Positions 1 to 9,100 of a stretch of 64,000 bases of DNA are shown piece after piece. The DNA comes from Salinispora arenicola (GTDB lineage: Bacteria; Actinomycetota; Actinomycetes; Mycobacteriales; Micromonosporaceae). Numbering within the stretch: position 1 is the stretch's first letter; the number at the start of each line of letters is the position of its first letter. The notes below the pieces were generated by a model, which was not told the DNA's origin, did no database searches, and saw only the letters and a list, made by a program, of their open reading frames with translations. The stretch covers positions 2,914,001-2,978,000 of the forward strand of contig NZ_VFOL01000001.1 of assembly GCF_006716065.1 (NCBI RefSeq), read 5' to 3'. A program made the position numbers and the translations under genes.

Positions 1-1
1 C

Positions 2-3000
2 ACCTTCAACCGCCACCCGCTGCACGAGCAGGTCAACGACATCATCGGCGACTTCACGTCGGTGACACTGCTGGAGATTCGACTGGATGACGCGCGCGGG
101 CTGGCCGGCCTGGCCCGGCGGGCGCACGAGCAGCTCGTCACGGACCTGGAACACTGCGAGTACGGCGGGGTCGAGGTGCTGCGCGCGCTGGCCCGGCGCG
201 GCGGGAGGCCGGAGGTCTTCGCGCCCGTCGTGTTCACCAGCGCGCTCGGGCAGGACCGGGCCGGCGGCGGCGACCTGGCCCTCGACTGGCTCGGCACCCA
301 GGTTTTCGGTATCTCCCAGACGCCGCAGGTGCTGCTCGACAACCAGGTGTACGAACTCGGTGGCGAACTCGTCGTGCACTGGGACGCGGTGGCCGAGCTG
401 TTCCCGACCGGCGTGCTGGACGAGATGTTCACCGCCTACCGGGACCTGCTGCGCAGGCTCGCGTGGGGCTGGTGGGACCTGCCGTCCCCGCCGGCGGACG
501 TGCTACGCGTGGACGGTGCCCTGGAGGCCGGACCGCTGCACGGCCCGCTGCTGGCGCAGGCCGCCGCCCGGCCGGACGCACCGGCGGTGGTGAGCGGGGA
601 TGGCGTCCTGACCTTCGGCGAACTGCACGACCACGCCGCCACCGTCGCGCGCCGGCTGCGGGAGATCGGCCTCGACCCCGGGGAGCCGGTGGCGATCTCG
701 CTGCCCCGGGGACCGGGCAAGGTCGTGGCCGCCCTCGGCGTACTCCTCGCCGACGCGCCCTTCCTCGCGCTCGATCCGGAGCTTCCAGCGGAGCGCCGCG
801 CCCACCTGCTGACCGTCGCCCGGTGCCGCACCGTGCTGTGCGCGGACCGCGACGCGGGATGGGCGGACGGGGTGTGGACCGTCGTGCCGGACGGGCGGGT
901 GGACGCCCACGCGCCGTTCCCCCGGCCATACGCCGCCCCCGGGGACCTGGCCTACCTGACGGTCACGGCCGACCCGGACGGCGAGCCGGCCGTGGTGGCC
1001 GTCTCGCACCGGGCCGCGCTCATCACCTGCGCCGACGTGACTGGGCGCTTCGGGGTCGGACCCGACGACCGGGTCCTGGGGGTGTCACCGCCGCACGTGG
1101 ACCTGTCGGTCTACGACGTCTTCGGCGTGCTCGGCGCGGGCGGTGCCCTGGTCCTGCCCGAGCCGGACGCCGCCGACGACCCGGGGCGGTGGGCGGAGCT
1201 GGTGCGCGCGCACCGGGTGACCATCTGGAACTCGGACGCCGCGTCGGCGGCCCGGCTGGTCGAGCACGGGGAGGCAACCCGGGCCGGCGCTCCGCTGCGC
1301 CTGGTCCTGCTCTCCGGCGACCGGATCCCGGTGGCCCTGGCGGAGCGGGTCCACGCGTTGGCACCCGAGGCCCGGGTGGTCGGCCTGGGCTCCGCGAGCG
1401 GGGTCGCGATCTGGTCGGCGTGCCACGAGATCGACCACCCCGAACCCGGCCGGGACGTCCTGCCGTTCGGCACCGCGCTCCGCGGCCGGCGTGTCCACGT
1501 GCTCAACGACCGCTTCCAGGAGTGCCCGGCGCACGTCACGGGTGAACTCTTCCTCGCCGGTCCCGGACTGGCCGAGTGCTACCACGGCGACCCGGAGCGG
1601 ACCGCCGCGCGGTTCGTGGCGCACCCGAGCACCGGCGAGCGACTCCACCGCACGGGTTGGCTGGCCCGACGGCTGCCGGACGGCGTCGTCGAGGTGACCG
1701 GGCGAGACGAGGCGGGGGCCGGGAACGACCGGCCCCCGGTGCCGGACGTGGCGCACGGCGACGACCGCCGCCTGAGCGACGACCAGGCCGACGCGGCACA
1801 GCGGCTGCGTACCCAGATCGCGGCGCTGCTGCGGATCGACGCCGCCGACGTACCGACGACCGTCGCCCTGCCGGTGCTCGGCGTGGACTCGCTGCGCGCC
1901 ATCCAGCTACGCAACCAGGTGCAGCGTGAGCTGGGGGTCGTCCTGTCGATGCGGACGCTGCTCAGCAGCACCGTCACCATCGCGGACTTGGCCGTGGCGC
2001 TAGCCGCCGAGGTCAGCGGGGACGCCGCGCAACCGCTGCCGGCGGTGCAACCGCAGCCGCACCTGCGGGACCAGCCGTTCGGGCTCACCGACCTCCAGCA
2101 GGCATACCTGATCGGCCGCAGTCCCGGGCTCGACCTGGGCGGGGTGTCCACCTACTTCTACGCCGAGTCCGCCGGGGAGCACGACGTCGACCGGCTGGTG
2201 CGGGCGTTCCAGGCCGTCGTCGACCGCCACGACATGCTGCGGGCCACCGTCACCCCGGACGGTGAGCAGCAGGTGCTCGCCGACCCGCCCCCGGTCCCGG
2301 TACGCCGCTACGACCTGCGTGGCGCCGGCACCGAGGCGGTGGACGAGCACCTTACGCGGCTGCGGGCCGAGATGGCCCAGCAGGTCCTCCCGCTCGGCGG
2401 CTGGCCGCTGTTCGACCTCCGGCTGACCCTGCGCGACGACGGCGGCAGCCCCGTGGTCCATGTCCACCTCGGCTGCGACATGCTGATCGCCGACGTCTGG
2501 AGCATCGGGCTGATGCTGCGGGAGTGGGAGGCGTACTACCACCAGGACGACCCGGGGCTGCGCCCGCTGAGCCTGACGTTCCGCGACTACCTCGCCGCCG
2601 CCCGGCGGGTCCAGGACGGACCGCGCGCGCTGCGGGCCCGGCGGTACTGGCAGAGCCGGCTGGACGAGCTGCCCGCCGCGCCGGAACTGCCGCTGCGCGC
2701 GCACCCGGCACCGGCCGGGCCGCCCGTGTTCGACCGCCGCGACATCCGGCTCGACCCGCGCCGCTGGGAGGCGCTGAAGCGGCACGCCGCGGCGGCCGGG
2801 CTGACCCCGAACGCGGTGCTGGTGGCCGTGCTCGCCGCCGTCGTGGGCCAGTGGAGCCGCACCGGCCGCTTCCTGCTCAACCTGCCGACGTTCAACCGCC
2901 TGCCCCTGCACGACGAGGTCGACGCGATCATCGGCGACTTTACCTCGGTGACCCTGCTCGACGTGGACCTACGCGCGGCCGCCACCGTCGGTGAGCTGGC

Positions 3001-6000
3001 GCGGCGCGTACACGCCCGGCTGGTGGAGGACCTGGACCACCGCGAGTACAGCGGTGTCCAGGTGCTGCGGGAGCTGTCCCGGCGTCGTACGACGGGCCAG
3101 CCGTTCCTCGCGCCCGTGGTGTTCACCAGCGCGCTGGGCCAGGGCGGTGACGACCGTGGCGACCTGCCGACGGGCTGGCTCGGTACGCCGGTGTACGGCC
3201 GCTCCACGACGCCGCAGGTGCTGCTCGACAACCAGGTGTACGAGGTCGAGGGCACCCTGGTCGTGCACTGGGACCTGGTCGCCGGGATGTTCCCGCCCGG
3301 CGTCGTCGACGCGATGTTTGACAGCTACCAGGCGCTGCTGGGCCGGGTCTGCGACGCCGAGGGGCTGGCGGCCACCCTGGACCTGACCCCCACCGCCAAC
3401 CGGGAACTAGTCCGCTCCGTCAACGCGACCGACGGGCCGGTACCGGCCGGCCTGCTGCACGACCGGATCGTGGACCGCGTCCGACGGGAGCCGGAGCGGC
3501 CCGCCGTGGTCGGCCCCGACGGCGACCTCACGTACGGCGAGCTGTACCGGCGGGCCGCCCAGGTCGCCGCCCACCTGCGCGCGGCCGGGGTGGAACGGAA
3601 CCACCTGGTCGCCGTGGCGCTGCGCCGGGGCGTGGACCAGGTGGTGGCCGCGCTGAGCGTGCTGCTGGCCGGTGGCGCGTACGTGCCGATCGATCCGGAC
3701 CTGCCCGCAGCCCGCCGCGAGCTGATGCTCGACCGCAGCGGGTGCCGGCTCGTCCTCCGGGAGGAGGGCAACCACGACTGGCCGGTGGGGGTGCGGTCGG
3801 TGGGGTGGCCGGTGGGTTCGGGTGGGGTCGTCGAGCTGATGGGGGTGGGGGGTTCGTCGTCGGATGTGGCGTACGTGATTTTCACGTCGGGTTCGACGGG
3901 TGAGCCGAAGGGTGTGGTGGTGTCGCATCGGGCTGCGGTGAACACGGTGGTGGAGGTGTGTGAGCGGTTCGGTGTGGGGGTGGGGGATCGGGTTCTGGGG
4001 TTGTCGTCGCTGAGCTTTGATCTTTCGGTTTTTGATGTTTTTGGTGTGTTGGGTGTGGGTGGGGTGTTGGTGTTGCCGGGTGTGGGGGACCGGCGGGATC
4101 CGGCGGTGTGGTGGGAGTTGGTGTCGCGGTATTCGGTGTCGGTGTGGAATTCGGTGCCGGCGTTGGCGCAGATGTTTGTGGATTATGTGGCGGGGTTGGG
4201 TGTGTCGTCGGTGCCGTTGCGGTTGGTGTTGGTGTCGGGGGACTGGGTGCCTTTGGGGTTGCCGGGTGCGGTGTGGTCGGTGGCGCCGGGGTGTCGAGTG
4301 GTGTCGTTGGGTGGGGCGACTGAGGCGGCGGTGTGGTCGATCGCGTTTGAGGTGGAGGGGGTGGATGCGGGGTGGGAGTCGGTTCCGTATGGGCGGCCGT
4401 TGCGGAATCAGCGTTTTCATGTGTTGAACGATCGGTGGCAGGAGTGTCCGGTTTATGTGGTGGGGGAGTTGTTCATTGGTGGGGTGGGGTTGGCGGATGG
4501 GTACGTGGGTGATGCGGAGCTGACGGGGCGTCGTTTTGTGGTGCATCCGGTTTCGGGTGAGCGGTTGTATCGGACGGGGGATCTGGGTCGGTGGCGTCCG
4601 GATGGTTTGGTGGAGTTTGTTGGTCGGGAGGATTTGCAGGTCAAGGTTGGTGGTTATCGGATCGAGTTGGGTGAGATCGAGCAGGTGTTGACGGGGCATC
4701 CGTTGGTGCGGGAGGCGGTGGTGACCGCTCCGGGCGACCGCCACCACCGACGCCTCACCGCCCACATCGTCCCAGCCACGCACGACCCGACGCGGCGGCC
4801 GACCGCGAGCGCCGCGGTGGACCCGGAGCTGTTCGGCCCGGAGGAGCGCGAGCGGGTCCTCTTCGACGAGACCGACCGGGTCGAGTTCAAGATCGCCCGC
4901 AGGGGACTTCGCCGTGACCTGACCGGCGACCCGGTCGAGCTACCCGCGACCGGTGACGGCCCGGCCACCCGGACCAGCCGCCGCCGGTACGCGCACCGCC
5001 CGGTCGCGCTGCGCGAACTGTCCGGCCTGCTGGCGACCCTGCGCAGCCACGAGACCGGGGCCCTGCCGAAGTACCGGTACGGCTCGGCAGGCAACTCCTA
5101 CGCCGTGCAGACCTACCTGCACGTGGTCGACGGCCGGGTCGACGAGCTGCCCGGCGGCACGTATTACCACGACCCGGCCCGCCATCGCCTGGTGCCGGTC
5201 CGGCCGGGTGCGGTGCTCACCAGTGCCGTCCGCCTCGGCGCCGACCGGCAGGCCCTGGACACCGCCGCGTTCGAGATCTTCCTCGTCGCCGACCTGGACG
5301 CCGTCGAACCCCTCTATGGACCGCGCACCGCCCGCGACGTCTGCCTGATCGAGGCCGGCCTCATCGCCCAGTGCCTGGAGGACGCCACCACCGGGCACGG
5401 GATCGGGCTCTGCCAGCTCCGCGTGGTGGACGGGATGCGGGAACTCCGCTCCGTCCTGCGGCTCGGCGACCGGCACGAGGTGCTCCACGCGCTGCTCGGC
5501 GGTGCGCTGCTGCGCGCCGGCGAGGAGCCCGCCGAGGCACCGGAACCGCTGCCCGCCTTCCACGACGATCCGCAGGCCCTGCTCGACGTGGTCCGCGCCC
5601 ACCTCGCCGCGCACCTGCCGGAGTACCTGCTGCCGAGCAGCTACACGGTGCTCGACGCCCTGCCCCGTACCCCCGCCGGCGCGGTCGACCACGCCGCCCT
5701 GGCCGATCCCGCCGCCCTGGCCGACTCCACGGCCCCGGCCGGTCCGGTGGCCCCGGGCCCCGGCGCCGCGCCGGCGGGGGCCGAGGACACCATCGCCGAG
5801 GTGCTGCGGACCCTCCTCGGGGCCTCCACCGTCGGACGCGACACCGGGTTCTTCCAGCTCGGCGCCGACTCGCTCCTGCTGGTCCGTGCCCACCGCCAGT
5901 TGCAGGAGGCCCTGGGCCGCCGGTTCCCGCTCACCCACATGTTCGAGCACGCGACCGTACGCCGGCTCGCGTCGGCGCTGGACACCGCCTCCGACGACGG

Positions 6001-6106
6001 CGCCGACCTGCTCGCCGAGGCCGCGCGGCGGGCGAACCGGGCCCGCCGCAGGGGCCGTCCCGTCTCCACACCCACAGGTGCCGACCCGCAGGAAGGACAG
6101 GCATAG
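2..6106 (+). CDS. Non-ribosomal peptide synthetase, Cy-A(dead)-PCP-Cy-A(Ox)-PCP, 5' end cut by window edge
   Basis: The reading frame is open from base 2, so the start lies outside the window. Domain order by nucleotide: end of a heterocyclization (Cy) domain to about 480; an A domain about 500-1740; PCP about 1795-2010 (GVDSL); a full Cy domain about 2077-3390 with the DxxxxD signature DMLIAD; an A domain from about 3400 that is interrupted after motif A8 by a McbC/SagB-like FMN oxidase (about 4770-5560); and a last PCP about 5780-6000 (GADSL). The first A domain has TADPDG in place of the TSGSTG loop, lacks the A7 Asp and has no A8-A10. The second has AGAVD where A10 should read NGKVD, so its Lys is missing. 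Both keep a cysteine-type pocket (D-L-Y/F-N-L-S-L-I/V-W). Inferred role: build two thiazoline rings and oxidise at least one to thiazole. Confidence 0.93.
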   Translation, partial: TFNRHPLHEQVNDIIGDFTSVTLLEIRLDDARGLAGLARRAHEQLVTDLEHCEYGGVEVLRALARRGGRPEVFAPVVFTSALGQDRAGGGDLALDWLGTQVFGISQTPQVLLDNQVYELGGELVVHWDAVAELFPTGVLDEMFTAYRDLLRRLAWGWWDLPSPPADVLRVDGALEAGPLHGPLLAQAAARPDAPAVVSGDGVLTFGELHDHAATVARRLREIGLDPGEPVAISLPRGPGKVVAALGVLLADAPFLALDPELPAERRAHLLTVARCRTVLCADRDAGWADGVWTVVPDGRVDAHAPFPRPYAAPGDLAYLTVTADPDGEPAVVAVSHRAALITCADVTGRFGVGPDDRVLGVSPPHVDLSVYDVFGVLGAGGALVLPEPDAADDPGRWAELVRAHRVTIWNSDAASAARLVEHGEATRAGAPLRLVLLSGDRIPVALAERVHALAPEARVVGLGSASGVAIWSACHEIDHPEPGRDVLPFGTALRGRRVHVLNDRFQECPAHVTGELFLAGPGLAECYHGDPERTAARFVAHPSTGERLHRTGWLARRLPDGVVEVTGRDEAGAGNDRPPVPDVAHGDDRRLSDDQADAAQRLRTQIAALLRIDAADVPTTVALPVLGVDSLRAIQLRNQVQRELGVVLSMRTLLSSTVTIADLAVALAAEVSGDAAQPLPAVQPQPHLRDQPFGLTDLQQAYLIGRSPGLDLGGVSTYFYAESAGEHDVDRLVRAFQAVVDRHDMLRATVTPDGEQQVLADPPPVPVRRYDLRGAGTEAVDEHLTRLRAEMAQQVLPLGGWPLFDLRLTLRDDGGSPVVHVHLGCDMLIADVWSIGLMLREWEAYYHQDDPGLRPLSLTFRDYLAAARRVQDGPRALRARRYWQSRLDELPAAPELPLRAHPAPAGPPVFDRRDIRLDPRRWEALKRHAAAAGLTPNAVLVAVLAAVVGQWSRTGRFLLNLPTFNRLPLHDEVDAIIGDFTSVTLLDVDLRAAATVGELARRVHARLVEDLDHREYSGVQVLRELSRRRTTGQPFLAPVVFTSALGQGGDDRGDLPTGWLGTPVYGRSTTPQVLLDNQVYEVEGTLVVHWDLVAGMFPPGVVDAMFDSYQALLGRVCDAEGLAATLDLTPTANRELVRSVNATDGPVPAGLLHDRIVDRVRREPERPAVVGPDGDLTYGELYRRAAQVAAHLRAAGVERNHLVAVALRRGVDQVVAALSVLLAGGAYVPIDPDLPAARRELMLDRSGCRLVLREEGNHDWPVGVRSVGWPVGSGGVVELMGVGGSSSDVAYVIFTSGSTGEPKGVVVSHRAAVNTVVEVCERFGVGVGDRVLGLSSLSFDLSVFDVFGVLGVGGVLVLPGVGDRRDPAVWWELVSRYSVSVWNSVPALAQMFVDYVAGLGVSSVPLRLVLVSGDWVPLGLPGAVWSVAPGCRVVSLGGATEAAVWSIAFEVEGVDAGWESVPYGRPLRNQRFHVLNDRWQECPVYVVGELFIGGVGLADGYVGDAELTGRRFVVHPVSGERLYRTGDLGRWRPDGLVEFVGREDLQVKVGGYRIELGEIEQVLTGHPLVREAVVTAPGDRHHRRLTAHIVPATHDPTRRPTASAAVDPELFGPEERERVLFDETDRVEFKIARRGLRRDLTGDPVELPATGDGPATRTSRRRYAHRPVALRELSGLLATLRSHETGALPKYRYGSAGNSYAVQTYLHVVDGRVDELPGGTYYHDPARHRLVPVRPGAVLTSAVRLGADRQALDTAAFEIFLVADLDAVEPLYGPRTARDVCLIEAGLIAQCLEDATTGHGIGLCQLRVVDGMRELRSVLRLGDRHEVLHALLGGALLRAGEEPAEAPEPLPAFHDDPQALLDVVRAHLAAHLPEYLLPSSYTVLDALPRTPAGAVDHAALADPAALADSTAPAGPVAPGPGAAPAGAEDTIAEVLRTLLGASTVGRDTGFFQLGADSLLLVRAHRQLQEALGRRFPLTHMFEHATVRRLASALDTASDDGADLLAEAARRANRARRRGRPVSTPTGADPQEGQA
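3775..4756 (+). repeat. 982-bp duplicated A-domain core, copy 1
   Basis: This block matches 10947-11928 at a constant offset of 7172 bp with no indels. The encoded proteins are the same throughout and every stretch of DNA I compared is the same. It covers A-domain motifs A3 to A8. Inside it codons end mostly in G or T, whereas flanking NRPS codons end mostly in C or G, and the change is abrupt at both edges. This fits recent gene conversion or import of an A-domain core. Confidence 0.9.
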
Positions 6107-6108
6107 CC

Positions 6109-9100
6109 ATGGCCACATCGTTCGCCACCGGCGAGCCGGACCCGGACGACGACCTCGCGATCGCGGTGATCGGCATGGCCTGCCGCTTCCCCGGAGCCGC
6201 CGACCCCGGCCGGTTCTGGCACAACCTGCGCTCCGGGACGGAGTCGGTCGTCGACCTGGACCCGGCCGAGCTGATCGCCGCCGGAGTCGACCCCGCCATG
6301 GTCGAGGACGAGCGGTTCGTGCCGAGGGCGATCCTCCTCGACGGCATCGCCGAGTTCGACGCGGGGTTCTTCGGCTTCAACCGGCAGGACGCGACCATCC
6401 TCGATCCCCAGCACCGCCTGTTCCTGGAGTGCGCGTGGCACGCCCTGGAGGACGCGGCGTGCATCCCCGGCCGCTTCGACGGGTCGATCGGCGTGTACGC
6501 CGGCGCCAGCCTCTCCGGCTACCTCATCCACAACCTGCTCCGGCGGCACGCGGTGGACCCCACCCCGGCCGGTTTCGGCGTCCTCATCGGCAACGACAAG
6601 GACTACCTGCCCAGCCGAGTCAGCTACACCCTCGACCTGGACGGCCCGGCCATCGCGGTGCAGTCCACGTGCTCCACCTCGCTCACGGCGGTCCACCTGG
6701 CCGCGCGGGCACTTCAGTCGTACGAGTGCGACGTCGCGCTGGCCGGCGGCTCCACCGTACGTATCCCGCACGGCTGGGGATACGTGTACCGCGAGGGGTC
6801 GATCCTCTCCTCCGACGGGCACTGCCGGCCCTTCGACCACCGCGCCAACGGCACCACCGTCGGCAGTGGAGCGGGTGTCGTGGTGCTCAAGCGCCTGTCC
6901 GACGCGCTGGCCGACCGCGACCGGATCGACGCTGTGCTGCTCGGTAGTGCGGTCAACAACGACGGTGCGAGCAAGGTGGGCTACACCGCGCCGAGTGTCG
7001 TCGGTCAGTCGCGGGTCATCGCGGCGGCCCTGGCCACCGCCGGGGTCAGCCCGGCGTCGATCGGCGCGATCGAGGCCCACGGGACCGGGACCCAGCTCGG
7101 CGACCCGATCGAGATCGCCGCGCTGACCAAGGTGTTCGGCGACGGCTCGGACCGGTCGGCGCCCTGCCTGATCAGCTCGGTGAAGTCGAACATCGGTCAC
7201 CTGGACAGCGCCGCCGGCGTCGCCTCCCTCATCAAGGCGGTGCTGCAACTCAAGCACGGCGAACTCGTACCGAACGTCGGCTTCGAGGAGCCCAACCTGG
7301 AGATTGACCTCGCGGCCACCCCGTTCCGGGTCCCCGTCACCGGCACGACCTGGAAGAGCAACGGCGCACCGCGCCGGGTCGGGGTCAGCTCGTTCGGGTT
7401 CGGCGGCACGAACGTGCACGCCGTGCTGGAGGAGGCGCCCCGGCCGCTGCCCGCCGGCCCCCGGGGCCCGGTCCAGGTCATCACCCTTTCCGCCCGTGAC
7501 CAGCCGGCCCTCGACGCGCAGACCACGGCCCTCGCCGACGCCCTGGTCGACCTACCGGACGCCGACCTGGCCGACGTCGCGCGCACCACGCAGACCGGCC
7601 GCAAGGAGTTCCGGCACCGCCGCGTCGTGGTCGTCGACGGCGACGACGGCCCGGCGGAGGTCGCGGAGGCGCTGCGCGACCCGTCCCGCGCGCTGACCCG
7701 GCGAGCCGCCGCCCACCCCTCGGTCTGCTGGCTGTTCCCCGGCCAGGGCAGCCAGTACCCGGGCATGGGCGCCGGCCTCTACGAGTCGTACCCGACCTAC
7801 CGCGCGGTCGTCGACGAGTGTGCCGGGCGGTTGCGGCCCGACCTCGACCTCGACCTGCGCGAGCTGCTGCACCCGGCCGACCCGGCCGACGACGCGGTGG
7901 CGGCGGAGCTGCGCCGCACCCGGTACGCCCAGCCCGCACTGTTCACCGTGCAGGCCGCCCTGGCCGCCCTGCTCACCGAGGAGGGCGTACGGCGCGACGC
8001 GATGCTCGGTCACAGCATCGGGGAGATCACGAGCGCGTACCTGGCGGGAGTGTTCGACCTGCCGAGCGCCCTGCGGCTGGTGGCGCTGCGCGGCCGGCTG
8101 ATGGACGAGCAGCCGGCCGGGCTGATGGTCTCGGTAGCGCTCGGCGAGTCCGAGCTGGCGGCCGTGCTGCCCGAGGGTCTCTCCGTCGCCGCGGTGAACG
8201 CCCCCGACCTGTGCGTGGTAGCCGGCCCGGAGCCGGCGACGACCCGGTTCGTCGAGGCGATGGCCGAGCGGCAGGTGCCGACCCGGCGGTTGCACACCTC
8301 GCACGCCTTCCACTCGCCGATGATGCGACCGGTCGTCACCCCGTTCACCGCCGCGCTCTCCGCCATGTCCCCGAGGGCGCCGAAGGAGCGGTTCCTGTCC
8401 AACCGGACCGGCACCTGGGCCACCGCCGAGCAGACCTCCGACCCGGCCTACTGGGCGGCCCAGCTACTGGAGCCCGTCCGCTTCGCCGACGGCATCGCCA
8501 CCATCGCCGCCGAGGGCACCGATCAGCTCGTGCTGCTCGAGGTGGGTCCGGGGCACACCCTGACCTCGCTGGCCCGGGGCTGTCCCGGGGTACGCCGGGC
8601 GACGGCGCTGACGACCCTGCGCAACGCCGATGAGTCGACACGGACCGCGCCCGACGCCACCACGCTGGCCCGGACACTGGGCCGGCTGTGGCTGTCCGGT
8701 GTGGATGTCGACTGGGCCGCTGCGGACGGCCGGACGCCGCGCCGCCGGGTCGGGCTCCCCGGCTACGCCTTCCAGCGGCGGCGGTACTGGGTGGACGGAC
8801 CGGCGCCAGCGACCCGCACCGGTGCGGACACCGACGACGAGGCGGCGGCCGAGGTTCCCGTCGAGTCGACCGAGGAGCCCCTGGCCGGAACGGGCCTGGA
8901 CCCCCGGCCGGACCTGGACACCCCCTTCGAGGCGCCGCGCACCGACGTCGAGCGCACCATCGCCGCGATCTGGACGGACCTGCTCGGCGTCGAACCGATC
9001 GGCGTGCACGACTCGTTCCTCGAACTGGGCGGGCACTCGCTCGTCGCGCTCAAGGTCGTCCAGCAGATGGCCGACCTGCTCGGCGTCGAGGTGCCGCTGC

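Noticed and set aside
4017..4427. A Cys/Trp/Arg-rich plus-strand frame inside the A-domain block, repeated at 11189-11599
   Set aside because: It is the out-of-frame reading of the duplicated block; the composition is an effect of GT-rich codons and there is no ribosome site.
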